NCBI RefSeq assembly: GCF_001314325.1
Contig: NZ_CP009429.1
Span: 4,464,501-4,528,500 of the forward strand
DNA length: 64,000 nucleotides
Origin: Sphingopyxis macrogoltabida
GTDB lineage: Bacteria; Pseudomonadota; Alphaproteobacteria; Sphingomonadales; Sphingomonadaceae
Reading direction: 5' to 3'
Under the pieces are notes generated by a model. It saw only the letters and a list, made by a program, of their open reading frames with translations. It did not search any database and was not told the DNA's origin. The translations under genes and the position numbers were made by a program. Of the stretch, positions 36,976 through 44,878 are shown in pieces; within the stretch, counting starts at the first letter, position 1, and each line of letters opens with the position of its first letter.

Positions 36976-38693
36976 GCCCCCTCCTCCCACCAGCGAACCC
37001 ACGCCTCGGCGGCCGCGAAGGTCAGGATGCGGTGATCGCGGCCGTCGTCCCGCCATAGACCCTCGCCTGCGCGCTCCAGCCACTCGGGATCGATCAGTCC
37101 GGCCTCGACGAGCCGCCCGCCGCGCAGGATCGCGATAGCCGCTTCGCCCTGCGCGTCGAAGACGCGCCGGATGAAACCGCTCGGGCTGCCCTTGGTCCGC
37201 CGTTCGAGAATGAGTTCGGGGAGCAGCCCCTCGAAGGCCGTGCGGGCGACCGCGCGGTCACGCCCGCCGCGTACCCAATACCATGTCGGGATCGAGAGGC
37301 AGAGTTCGACGATCGGCTGCGACAAGAGAGGCGAAATCTGCGGCGGCGCACTGCTGCGCGGATAGAGTTCGATGCTCTTCTGCGCGCGGGCAAGCATCGC
37401 GACATGCGCGGCCTTTCCCGGCAGCGTGCGCGGTGGCGCCGTGATCCATGGATGGTGATCGCCATCGTCCAGCGCCGCAACGCGCCCGGCAGGGCCAAGA
37501 CCGCTAAGGTCGCGGCGAACGCGATGCCCGGCCTTCCGGCGTCGGACCCGCTCCCAGGCCTTGCCCGCGACCGCCGCCATTCCCGATCCAGTGAGATCGG
37601 CGAGATCGCGAGCAGTCTGGAGGAGGCCAGGGCGAAGCCCTTTCGCGAGCAGGCGGTCTGCGAGCGGGACGGCACTGCGCAAACCGCAGAAGATGTTGTC
37701 GCCGCCATTGCCCGAGAAATAGGCATCGACGGGCTCGCTAAGCCTCCGATGTTCCGCTTCGATCGCCTGAAAGAAGTGGAGCGCGTAGGGCAATGGTAAA
37801 TGCGGCAACACCGGTCGCGCAACATCGACGGCATCAAGGTCATAGACCGGCGCCGCAAGGCGCGCCCCGAGCTTCCGGACCATCGCTTCGGCATAGCGTC
37901 GTTCGTCGCCATCGGTCCTCGGCTCGACCATCGTCAGGCAACCCAGCCCTGGCGTTCGTGGACGGAGCGCGGCTGCGACGATCGAACTGTCGAGCCCGCC
38001 CGACACCCCGACGAGGATTTTGTCGAAGCAGGTCGACCAGGCCCCGATGCTGTCGTTGAGCGTGGTGCGCAAAGCGGCCACCGCCGACGCGAAGTCCATC
38101 CCCGGCGTCGGGGCGACATGATGCCATGGCGACCAGGCCTGCTCGATGCGGCTGCCCGACGAGGTTACCGTTAGCCGCTCGCCAGGGAAAAGTTCTTCTA
38201 TGCCGGCGATACCCGTCCGTCGTCCGATCACGTCGATGCCTGCAAACATGCGAGCGAGCGAAGCAAAGTCGACGACCGCGCTGCCCGGCGCCGCGAGCGC
38301 CGTCATGTCGCTCGCCAGCGCGATGTACGCCCCGTCGCGTCGCATATAGCAAGGCATCATTCCGGAGGGGTCGCGCAGGACAGACGGGGTGCCGTCCTCG
38401 GCGATCAGCAGTGCGACATATCCGCCCCAGTAATTCGCGAGCAGTGCTCTACCGCCCGTCTTCAATATGCCCCGTCGCTCGGCGGGATCGAGGTCGGTCA
38501 CGCGCGTCGAGGAAGCTTCACGGCGGAACAATGGCCCGACGATGAAGCCCCGGTCGCCGAGGTCGATGAGCGGGGCTGAACTCCATAGCCTCGCGGCGCG
38601 CGCTTCCCATGCCGATGGACCGCGTTCGGCATCATGGTCGGCGGGCGCCGCGAGGCCGGACGGTGCGATATGGAGGCGAAAGGAGAACCTCAT
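36903..38693 (-). CDS. atxC: Lasso peptide macrolactam synthetase (AsnB-like)
   Basis: The 596-residue protein belongs to the asparagine-synthetase fold. Its glutaminase-like N-half lacks the Cys2 nucleophile (MRFSFRL). The synthetase half has the PP-loop VGVSGGLDSSIVAAAL and the motif DAYFSGNGGDNIFCG. It should adenylate the acidic ring residue of the core and join it to the N-terminal Gly. The start (38693) overlaps the B stop by ATGA, so translation is coupled. Its tail overlaps the isopeptidase gene. Confidence 0.93.
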   Translation of the reverse strand: MRFSFRLHIAPSGLAAPADHDAERGPSAWEARAARLWSSAPLIDLGDRGFIVGPLFRREASSTRVTDLDPAERRGILKTGGRALLANYWGGYVALLIAEDGTPSVLRDPSGMMPCYMRRDGAYIALASDMTALAAPGSAVVDFASLARMFAGIDVIGRRTGIAGIEELFPGERLTVTSSGSRIEQAWSPWHHVAPTPGMDFASAVAALRTTLNDSIGAWSTCFDKILVGVSGGLDSSIVAAALRPRTPGLGCLTMVEPRTDGDERRYAEAMVRKLGARLAAPVYDLDAVDVARPVLPHLPLPYALHFFQAIEAEHRRLSEPVDAYFSGNGGDNIFCGLRSAVPLADRLLAKGLRPGLLQTARDLADLTGSGMAAVAGKAWERVRRRKAGHRVRRDLSGLGPAGRVAALDDGDHHPWITAPPRTLPGKAAHVAMLARAQKSIELYPRSSAPPQISPLLSQPIVELCLSIPTWYWVRGGRDRAVARTAFEGLLPELILERRTKGSPSGFIRRVFDAQGEAAIAILRGGRLVEAGLIDPEWLERAGEGLWRDDGRDHRILTFAAAEAWVRWWEEGAYPPGSPPGPSQRGAAAPILSQSG

Positions 38694-39322
38694 CGCACCG
38701 TCAGCAAGGGCGTAAAATTGGCGATGCGATCGAGCGGATCGCTGAGCACGGTTGTGCCCGACTGAATCCAGCAATGCGCTGCGAAAGGCAGCATGACGCC
38801 GATCACCACATCAGCGGACAGACCGCGGCGTGCCAGCATCGCGCGCATCGCGAGGCCGCGCGCGAGGCATTGGTCGGTCGCGTCGCGGTAGCGCGAGGCG
38901 CGCTCGATCGCGGCTGCAATGGGGCGCAACTGGACAGGGTCGGCGTCGGCGCCCGGAACGGCGGAAGCTTCGAGCAGCGCGCCGAGCGAATGATGGGCGA
39001 GACTTCGGCGAGCACAGGACTGTCCGGCAATCGCTTCGAGGAGCAGCCACGGCTTTGGTGTCCCGAGATGCCGGTCATGCAGACTGGCAACCGGCGATGG
39101 CGCGCTAACGCGCGCCGCCTGCGAGGCACCGGGTTCGATCAGACCCTGCTCAAGGAGCCATGCGAGGCCATCCGCGCTTGATGTTCCTTCGGCAAAGGCC
39201 GCCAGATGCTCCGCACCCGCGCCTTCGAGGAGGAAATAGCGACTTGCCGCAAGATCGAGGAAGATCGCGCGCGAGCCGATCATGCAGTAGCTGAGGCCAG
39301 GCCGGAGGCGGTGGTCGGTCAT
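38690..39322 (-). CDS. atxB: Lasso leader peptidase with fused recognition element (B1-B2)
   Basis: The 210-residue protein combines a RiPP-recognition element (SYCMIGSRAIFLDLAASRYFLL) with the transglutaminase-like peptidase. Catalytic residues are Cys in TDQCLARGLAMRAML, His in AAHCWIQSG and Asp in LSDPLDRI. In some clusters these are two genes. It would bind the leader and cleave it from the core. The ATG at 39322 is 62 bp from the precursor stop; a longer start overlaps the precursor. Confidence 0.92.
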   Translation of the reverse strand: MTDHRLRPGLSYCMIGSRAIFLDLAASRYFLLEGAGAEHLAAFAEGTSSADGLAWLLEQGLIEPGASQAARVSAPSPVASLHDRHLGTPKPWLLLEAIAGQSCARRSLAHHSLGALLEASAVPGADADPVQLRPIAAAIERASRYRDATDQCLARGLAMRAMLARRGLSADVVIGVMLPFAAHCWIQSGTTVLSDPLDRIANFTPLLTVR

Positions 39323-39383
39323 GCGGAATAGCTCGACGAGCGCGTGCGTGCGGCACCTCTGGCGGTGCCGCACGCCCATCGCG

Positions 39384-39518
39384 TCAATCGTCGGCCTGAA
39401 TGCCGGCATTGTACGTCCGCTGGAACGTCTGGATGTCCAGCGGGCCGAGTTCGCCGGTGCCGCGGGTTTCGACGCGCGCATCGCCAAGATCGACGATGCT
39501 GATTTCGCTCTTGTTCAT
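39384..39518 (-). CDS. atxA: Lasso peptide precursor, sphingopyxin I-like
   Basis: A 44-residue precursor. The 19-residue leader ends ...VETR, so Thr is at -2 of the cleavage site, as in known precursors. The core has 25 residues: it opens GTGELGPLD and ends AGIQADD. Gly1 and Asp9 fit a nine-residue macrolactam ring. The LGP-hydrophobic-D segment and the AGI-x-ADD tail resemble sphingopyxin I, but the middle differs. It is first in the A-B-C operon, with GAGAGAG upstream. It is shorter than most ORF cut-offs. Confidence 0.93.
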   Translation of the reverse strand: MNKSEISIVDLGDARVETRGTGELGPLDIQTFQRTYNAGIQADD

Positions 39519-39906
39519 GTTTACTCTCTCTACCATATCGCGACCCGGGATTGAGTCGCAACGAGAGTATATTCCTGAAATCCCATATATTAATTTTATA
39601 ATCTGATTATAATTGGAATATATTCTGATTATTTTTATTCTCAGAATTACTTTTATAGCCCCTTCAAAAGATCTTCACTAACCCGGTATTATCATTGCTT
39701 TTTCTCACCTGGTGTCTCGATCAGATGCAATCTATATTAGAGTCCGACCAAGGCTGCATCTGCGTTTATCTCCGCGCAGACATGAGGCGGAATGGATGAA
39801 GCTGCTCGCGCCTCGCTCGTCGCATTCATCAATGTCCTATGGCGTTCGCCCGGAATTCGCGCGCGACTCGAACTTGAAATCGGACCTCTAGAGCATCTCG
39901 CAAATC
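39519..39906. promoter_or_regulatory. AT-rich leader region of the lasso operon
   Basis: From about 39580 to 39730 the sequence is very AT-rich. TCTGATTAT occurs twice, 22 bp apart (39602-39610 and 39624-39632), about two helical turns, and ATTCTCAGAAT (39637-39647) is a palindrome. These lie 84-130 bp upstream of the precursor. They suggest a regulator site and a long untranslated leader, both inferred. No gene is recognised. Confidence 0.5.
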
Positions 39907-39978
39907 TATACCCCACAGGGTGTATTTGGAAATTATACCCTGCGGGGTATATTGCATTCTTATACCTTAGAGGGTATA
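39907..39978. promoter_or_regulatory. Three phased operators of hipBA
   Basis: Three 18-bp inverted repeats of the form TATACC-N6-GGGT(A/G)TA start at 39907, 39934 and 39961, exactly 27 bp apart. They lie 21-92 bp before hipB. HipB of E. coli binds several TATCC-N8-GGATA operators; these look like the equivalent. They should mediate autoregulation by HipBA. Confidence 0.85.
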
Positions 39979-39998
39979 TCAGCGCGCGGAGACAAGGC

Positions 39999-40247
39999 AT
40001 GAGTCAGATGGTACGAACCGCTAAGCAGCTAGGCGCCTATATTCAGGACGCTCGCGCCCGCAAAGGCATCTCACAGCAGCAGCTTGCCGAGGTGATCGGC
40101 AAGCAACAAAAAACTATATCGAGTATCGAGCAAGGCAGCGACGGCACAAAGCTCGAGACGCTTCTTCTCGTGCTCGCCGCACTCGATCTCAACATCGAGA
40201 TCAGCGCCCGAACCAAGGCAAGCCAGAATATCGGCGACATCTTCTGA
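39999..40247 (+). CDS. hipB: HipB-like XRE antitoxin
   Basis: An 82-residue HTH protein (LGAYIQDARARKGISQQQLA, then GKQQKTISSIEQGSDGTKL) ending with the C-terminal tail (LDLNIEISART). The ATG at 39999 is chosen because AAGG lies upstream and the three operators precede it. It is one base before hipA. It should bind HipA and the operators. Confidence 0.92.
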   Translation: MSQMVRTAKQLGAYIQDARARKGISQQQLAEVIGKQQKTISSIEQGSDGTKLETLLLVLAALDLNIEISARTKASQNIGDIF

Positions 40248-40248
40248 A

Positions 40249-41586
40249 ATGGCGCGCAAGAAGACGCACATTCCACTCGACATCCTGATAAACGGGCGCC
40301 TTGCGGGCCAGCTGGAGCAAGAAGCGAGCGGCGCGATCAGCTTCCGTTACGATGAAAGCTGGCTTGCATGGGAGCATCGCTTTGCGATTTCGCTTTCGCT
40401 TCCATTGCGCAGCACTAGCTACCGCGGCGCACCCGTAATCGCGGTGTTCGACAACCTCCTTCCCGACAATCCCAATATCCGGAGACGTGTCGCCGAGCGC
40501 ACCAGCGCGGCGGGGACAGACGCCTACAGCTTGCTCGAACAGATCGGTCGCGACTGCGTCGGCGCAATGCAATTCCTGCCGCACGACGAAAACGGCGGCG
40601 AAGATCGCGTCATCCGGGGCGAGCCGATCAGCGATAAAGCAATCGAGAAGATGCTTGCCAATCTTAGCGGCGTGCCGCTCGGCATCGATCCCGAGCACGA
40701 GTTCCGGATTTCGGTGGCGGGCGCCCAAGAAAAGACAGCGCTTCTCAATCTCGAAAAACGGTGGATGACGCCGATCGGCATCACCCCGACGACGCATATT
40801 CTCAAGCCCCAGATCGGCGAGATACCAACCGCGAGTGGCGTCATCGACATGGCCTCAAGTGTGGACAACGAGCATTATTGCCTGACGCTGCTCGAGCAGT
40901 TTGGACTCGATGTCGCTCAGACGCATATCCAAACCTTCGGCAAGCGCCGCGTGCTCGTCATTGAACGTTTCGATCGCCAATGGCGCGGCGATCGCGAGCT
41001 GCTGCGTATTCCTCAAGAGGATTGCTGCCAGGCGCTGGGTATCCCCCCGACCCGCAAATATCAGTCGACCGTCATCGGCCATCAGAACGGGCCAAGCGCC
41101 GTCGACATATTGAAACTGCTTGCCGCGAGCGACGAACCAGCAAAGGATCGCGCCGACTTCTTCAAAAGCCAGATCATCTTCTGGCTGATCGGTGCGACCG
41201 ACGGGCACGGTAAGAATTTCAGCATCTTCCTTCGCCCCGGGGGAGGCTTTGCCCTCACCCCCTTTTACGACGTGCTGTCGGCGCAGCCGGCATTCGACAA
41301 GAAGCAGATCCCCAACAACCGCTACAAGCTCGCGATGTCGGTCGGCACCAGCCGCAAGTACAAGATTCTCGACATATCGGGCCGGCACTTTGTCGAGACG
41401 GCGCGCGAAGCCGGTTTCGGCAAAACCCAGACAAAGGCGATGATCGACGATATTCTTGCGAAAGCACCAAGCGCCGCCGAACAGGCCCTCGCCCGCATGC
41501 CCAAGGATTTTGCGCGCGATATCCATGAAAGCGTCGGGGATGCTATGACGAAGCGGCTGTCGCGCCTTGAAGATGCGTATCGGTAA
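40249..41586 (+). CDS. hipA: HipA-family Ser/Thr kinase toxin
   Basis: The 445-residue protein has the HipA N-terminal domain and the kinase core: the P-loop ISVAGAQEKTALL, with Ser155 as the expected autophosphorylation residue; the catalytic loop ATDGHGKNFS (Asp318, Asn323); and the metal-binding Asp341 in LTPFYDVLS. In E. coli HipA phosphorylates GltX and induces persistence. All key residues are intact. Paired with hipB. Confidence 0.94.
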   Translation: MARKKTHIPLDILINGRLAGQLEQEASGAISFRYDESWLAWEHRFAISLSLPLRSTSYRGAPVIAVFDNLLPDNPNIRRRVAERTSAAGTDAYSLLEQIGRDCVGAMQFLPHDENGGEDRVIRGEPISDKAIEKMLANLSGVPLGIDPEHEFRISVAGAQEKTALLNLEKRWMTPIGITPTTHILKPQIGEIPTASGVIDMASSVDNEHYCLTLLEQFGLDVAQTHIQTFGKRRVLVIERFDRQWRGDRELLRIPQEDCCQALGIPPTRKYQSTVIGHQNGPSAVDILKLLAASDEPAKDRADFFKSQIIFWLIGATDGHGKNFSIFLRPGGGFALTPFYDVLSAQPAFDKKQIPNNRYKLAMSVGTSRKYKILDISGRHFVETAREAGFGKTQTKAMIDDILAKAPSAAEQALARMPKDFARDIHESVGDAMTKRLSRLEDAYR

Positions 41587-41702
41587 TCGGATCGGCATGG
41601 AATATATTGCCGAACTCGAAAAGGCCGCACACGAATGAGCGGCTCACATCTTCAGACCAAATCTGCTAAATACAATTTCCCCCCAACATAAAAGGACATT
41701 TT

Positions 41703-42212
41703 ATGCGGAAATTCGTAATCGCTGCGGCTCTCGCCGGAACCGCCTTGACCCTGTCCGCCTGCTCGGGCGGTGCCGATGAGGCTTCGAAAACCGCCGAACA
41801 GACGCCAACGGCAGATGTCGGAACGGCGGCGCCCGCAGCGACCGCGACCGTACTGGATGCGAATACCGCAACTGCGGAACAGCTTGCTGGCGTGGAAGGG
41901 GTGACGCCCGAACTTGCCGCCGCGATCGTGGCCGGAAAGCCCTATGCCAATGCCTCGGCGCTGAACAAAAAGCTCCTCGAAAAACTGAAAGCGGACGAAG
42001 CGGCGAAGGTTCTCGTCGGCGTGTTCGTTCCGGTCAATCTCAACACCGGCAGCGAAGCGGACATCAAGCTCATCCCCGGCATGACCGACAAGATGGTCCA
42101 CGAATTCCTCGAATACCGTCCCTATGCGGACATGGGCGTGTTCGACCGCGAAATTGGCAAATATGTAGACAAAGCCGAGGTGGCGCGATTCCGCAATTAC
42201 GTCACTCTTTGA
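41703..42212 (+). CDS. Lipoprotein with ComEA-like helix-hairpin-helix repeats
   Basis: The 169-residue lipoprotein (lipobox LTLSAC) has two HhH-type units, each opening with DANTATAEQLAGVEGVTPEL or VNLNTGSEADIKLIPGM-like sequence, the second continuing FLEYRPYADMGVFDREIGKY. HhH motifs in ComEA-type proteins bind DNA without sequence specificity. Being anchored in the envelope, it might take part in DNA handling or act as a structural protein. Both are guesses. Its 3' end overlaps the convergent MsrQ-like gene by 16 bp. Confidence 0.75.
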   Translation: MRKFVIAAALAGTALTLSACSGGADEASKTAEQTPTADVGTAAPAATATVLDANTATAEQLAGVEGVTPELAAAIVAGKPYANASALNKKLLEKLKADEAAKVLVGVFVPVNLNTGSEADIKLIPGMTDKMVHEFLEYRPYADMGVFDREIGKYVDKAEVARFRNYVTL

Positions 42213-42781
42213 CGCCGCTGCAGGCCGACCCTGACCAGTTCGATCACGGTCAGGATCGCTATGTGAATATAGGCGGTGGTGGGATCGAATGCCAGCAGGA
42301 CCCAATGAAGGAAGACGAGTATCGCCGCGGGATAGACGAGCCGGTGAAGGCGTTTCCATGACCGCTTGAGGGCTCGGGTCGCGAAGTCGTTGGATGTGGC
42401 CGCAAGCGGAACGAACAACGCCAGCGCGAACCACCCGACAAGGATATAAGGAGTGGAAAGCTCGGTCAGCAATATATCGAGCGAACCCTTTCGGATCAGA
42501 TAAATTATGGTGTGGCTGGCGGCATACGCAAAGCTGGCCACACCCAAATCGCGCCGCCGCCGCATCAGCCACTGCGCCCAGTTTTGACGCCGGAACATGA
42601 GACGGATCGGCGTGACTGCCAGCGTCAGCATAAGGAGCCACACCGCCCACTCGCCGGTGTCGCCGATGATGTGCCCGTAACCGTAAAGCTCCGGCGTCGC
42701 CGCCCAGCGCCCAAGCATCCACAGACCAGGCAGAGCCAGTATCAGCCACAATAGCGGACGGGAGTGTGCGACGGTTTTCAT
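42197..42781 (-). CDS. MsrQ/YedZ-like heme membrane protein
   Basis: The 194-residue protein belongs to the ferric-reductase-like transmembrane family, with about six helices and His residues in ASHTIIYLIRKG, KRLHRLVYPAAI and VFLHWVLLAFD positioned to bind heme b. In E. coli MsrQ passes electrons to MsrP, the periplasmic methionine-sulfoxide reductase. No MsrP gene is beside it, so its partner must be elsewhere. ATG at 42781. Confidence 0.8.
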   Translation of the reverse strand: MKTVAHSRPLLWLILALPGLWMLGRWAATPELYGYGHIIGDTGEWAVWLLMLTLAVTPIRLMFRRQNWAQWLMRRRRDLGVASFAYAASHTIIYLIRKGSLDILLTELSTPYILVGWFALALFVPLAATSNDFATRALKRSWKRLHRLVYPAAILVFLHWVLLAFDPTTAYIHIAILTVIELVRVGLQRRQRVT

Positions 42782-43169
42782 AGTCTCTTTCGATCGGAGG
42801 CTAAGCGAGCAATGACGCAGCAGCTGCAAAAAGCGTTATCGGCAAACCGAGGAGTCCTCGCAACCGATGGTTTCAAGTCAGCCGGATTTCGGTTCAAACG
42901 GTCAACTTGCCGCGACTTCTGGCTTCCGCACGTTGCGATTTAAACATGAAAACGTGCCGGCCCGTGCCGATCGACACTAACCGGGAGATGGTCGCTGCCA
43001 CTCCAGCGAATTTTTCCCGCCGACTTTCACCCGCCGCCTGCCGCAATCAAGCTGTTCGTCTTTCGCGGAAAGCTCGCGCCTAATGGGAGCGTCCGGCTCT
43101 ATTGTTGCCGGTCCCTATTCTGCGCGACACGCCTTGCCGCAGCTCCCAAAATCTTTGCGCCGAAAATAT
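42782..43169. other. Intergenic, nothing recognised
   Basis: Almost 390 bp between the MsrQ-like start and the terminator of the next gene. No convincing ORF. Confidence 0.4.
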
Positions 43170-43197
43170 GAAGGGCGCCGCAAAGGCGACGCCCTTC
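43170..43197 (-). terminator. Terminator of the small lipoprotein gene
   Basis: On the minus strand, 26 bp after the lipoprotein stop, an 8-bp stem (GAAGGGCG / CGCCCTTC) has a GC-rich 12-nt interior and is followed by ATATTTTC. Weak T-tract but well placed. Confidence 0.6.
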
Positions 43198-43223
43198 AGG
43201 ATGCCTTTTAGGGGAAGGCAATC

Positions 43224-43505
43224 CTACTTCTTCTGCGTGTCGCCAACCCCGGTTTCGGATGGAGCGATTTCGCCATTATCATCCATGGCGTTCGCCTTTT
43301 CCTCACCCTGCTCCTCAACGATGTCGGCCTTCTTCTCCATCGCCTCCTTTGCGGGTCCTTCGGGCATCGCATCGGCCTGGTCGTCTATCGCTTCGGCCTT
43401 GGCTTCGGCTTGGTCCTCGACCTTGTCAGCGGCCGGGCTCTGACAAGCTCCAAGCAACAATGCGGACGTTGCACCAAGCGTTACGAACAACTTCTTCATG
43501 ATCAT
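43224..43505 (-). CDS. Small acidic lipoprotein
   Basis: A 93-residue lipoprotein with lipobox LLLGAC. The mature part is rich in Glu, Asp, Ala and Lys (VEDQAEAKAEAIDDQADAM), probably helical. GGAGGG sits 4 nt before the ATG at 43505 and 10 nt before another at 43499. No domain recognised. Its own terminator follows at 43170. Confidence 0.78.
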   Translation of the reverse strand: MIMKKLFVTLGATSALLLGACQSPAADKVEDQAEAKAEAIDDQADAMPEGPAKEAMEKKADIVEEQGEEKANAMDDNGEIAPSETGVGDTQKK

Positions 43506-43639
43506 TATCCCTCCGTTCGATCGAAGTGCTAACGCCGCAGCACAGATAGAGTTGCGTGCCGCCGATCAGCGCTTCACCGTCATCAGCCGGGCGGCCCTGC
43601 GCTGGTTATCACGGACCGCCGCAACCCTATCGTTACTTT

Positions 43640-43731
43640 AGCGTTATCCGACCGCGTCCATCCTCCTGTCTTCGAGTGGGCGCGGGCAAACCTGATCCCC
43701 GCCGGGCGAACGCTTCTCCGGCGGGGATTTT
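43640..43731 (+). ncRNA. Candidate small RNA 1 with CCUCC loop
   Basis: No ORF, but an ordered RNA layout: a stem CCGCGTCC / GGGCGCGG (43652-43659 and 43678-43685, with one U-G pair) exposing a loop with TCCTCC (anti-Shine-Dalgarno), then a strong terminator stem CCCCGCCGG / CCGGCGGGG followed by ATTTTCT. Many alphaproteobacterial sRNAs show CCUCC loops that mask ribosome sites. The 5' end is estimated. Confidence 0.6.
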
Positions 43732-43749
43732 CTCTGCAACCGATCCCAA

Positions 43750-43858
43750 GACTGAGCGTTACGCGAACGCTTCTCCAAAGCATTGAGCGGATCGCTGTGA
43801 CCGTCTTCTCGACAATCCGCTCGTGACCCCGCCGGGCCTGTGCCCGGCGGGGTTTTTG
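43750..43858 (+). ncRNA. Candidate small RNA 2, tandem to the first
   Basis: It repeats the layout: GCGTTACGCGAACGCTTCTCC shares GCGAACGCTTCTCC with the terminator loop of RNA 1. A perfect 8-bp stem GAGCGGAT / ATCCGCTC follows (43785-43792, 43815-43822), with a pyrimidine-rich loop (CCGTCTTCTC). It ends in a strong terminator (11-bp stem CCCCGCCGGGC, then TTTTT). The 5' end is estimated. Confidence 0.55.
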
Positions 43859-44217
43859 ATATATCCGAAGAGGGCGCGGTGGGCCCCAGATTCCTCTCGG
43901 TTCACGCGTGTTTAATGGAAGTAGATGCGCTCGTCGCGATCCGCAATGCGTCAACAGCTTTCTAAGAAGGGTGCTTGCCTGAGCCTGTCGGCATGGTGGT
44001 GATTTGGACCATGTCGAGGCGGTTGCTGCGCCCTAATGACGATCTCGGGACGCTGCGCAATTTCTCCGAAATACCAAGTTTGCCGCGGCTGGCGCCCGTC
44101 GTCAAAAGCTGGGGGCATTTGGCCGTTTGGACAGGGTTCAGCGGGGACGGGAATGGCCGGAATGGGGTGGGGAAATGACGTTGACCATTTCGACGACAGC
44201 CCTACTTTCCATTTGCC
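43859..44217. other. Intergenic, nothing recognised
   Basis: About 360 bp before the next lipoprotein. No convincing ORF or structure. Confidence 0.4.
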
Positions 44218-44601
44218 ATGATTCAGCGATCCTACCCGCTACTCGCAGCGCTATTCCTGAGCAGTTGTTCCAGCGTCGACGAGCCTCGCGCCGTCGATCC
44301 CGCACCAGTGCTGGGATGCTACGTCGCTGTTGATGCGCCAGCCTTACGCGTTCGGCATACGGGAATTCGGATCGGACAGAACCCGGAAGTACTGCCGTTT
44401 AGATACGAGAAGCGCAAAGTGGGTATGGTGCTGGCAATCCCTATGGTCGCGTCGGTTAGCGGAGGAGGCTTGGAATTTAGACCCGCCGCCGAGCATTTCT
44501 ATCGGGTGCTTTGGAGGGAGGGCAAGCCAGTCATAAATGTGGCGTTCGGCCCGGACGGGATCATCCGAGATTACAAGCGACATCCGGAAAACGACTGCTG
44601 A
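44218..44601 (+). CDS. Hypothetical lipoprotein
   Basis: A 127-residue protein with lipobox LFLSSC and a short beta-rich mature part (LGCYVAVDAPALRVRHTGIRIG, VINVAFGPDGIIRDY). No domain is recognised. ATG start with a weak upstream site. Stands alone between sRNA and cyclase genes. Confidence 0.62.
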   Translation: MIQRSYPLLAALFLSSCSSVDEPRAVDPAPVLGCYVAVDAPALRVRHTGIRIGQNPEVLPFRYEKRKVGMVLAIPMVASVSGGGLEFRPAAEHFYRVLWREGKPVINVAFGPDGIIRDYKRHPENDC

Positions 44602-44649
44602 TCACATCCGCAATCGCTCGTTTCCGGTCATGGTAGCCGAATCGGCAAT

Positions 44650-44677
44650 GACTGGTAGAATGAAGACTGGTAGAATG
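44650..44677. repeat. Two-copy tandem repeat
   Basis: GACTGGTAGAATG occurs twice with 15-bp period in the gap between the lipoprotein and diguanylate cyclase genes. Too short to call a family; could be a replication slip. Confidence 0.55.
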
Positions 44678-44878
44678 GAGGCGGGAAGCGGGCCGACGCT
44701 TTGGCGGCGGCGTGGGCATGTAAGCCGGGTTTGGATCCTTCCCCCAACGCACAAATTGAAATCGCCGGCCTCGCGGTCGCGAAAACGCATCGGCCACTCC
44801 ATCTGAATAACGCAAATGGCGGCGCCTGTGCCGGCCATGGTTAACTGCATTCTAAACTTTCAATGTCATTAATCGTGA

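Noticed and set aside
39319..39561. 80-residue minus-strand frame over the lasso precursor
   Set aside because: Arg-rich and without structure. The 44-residue frame in another phase has the leader, Thr -2 and ring features of a lasso precursor.
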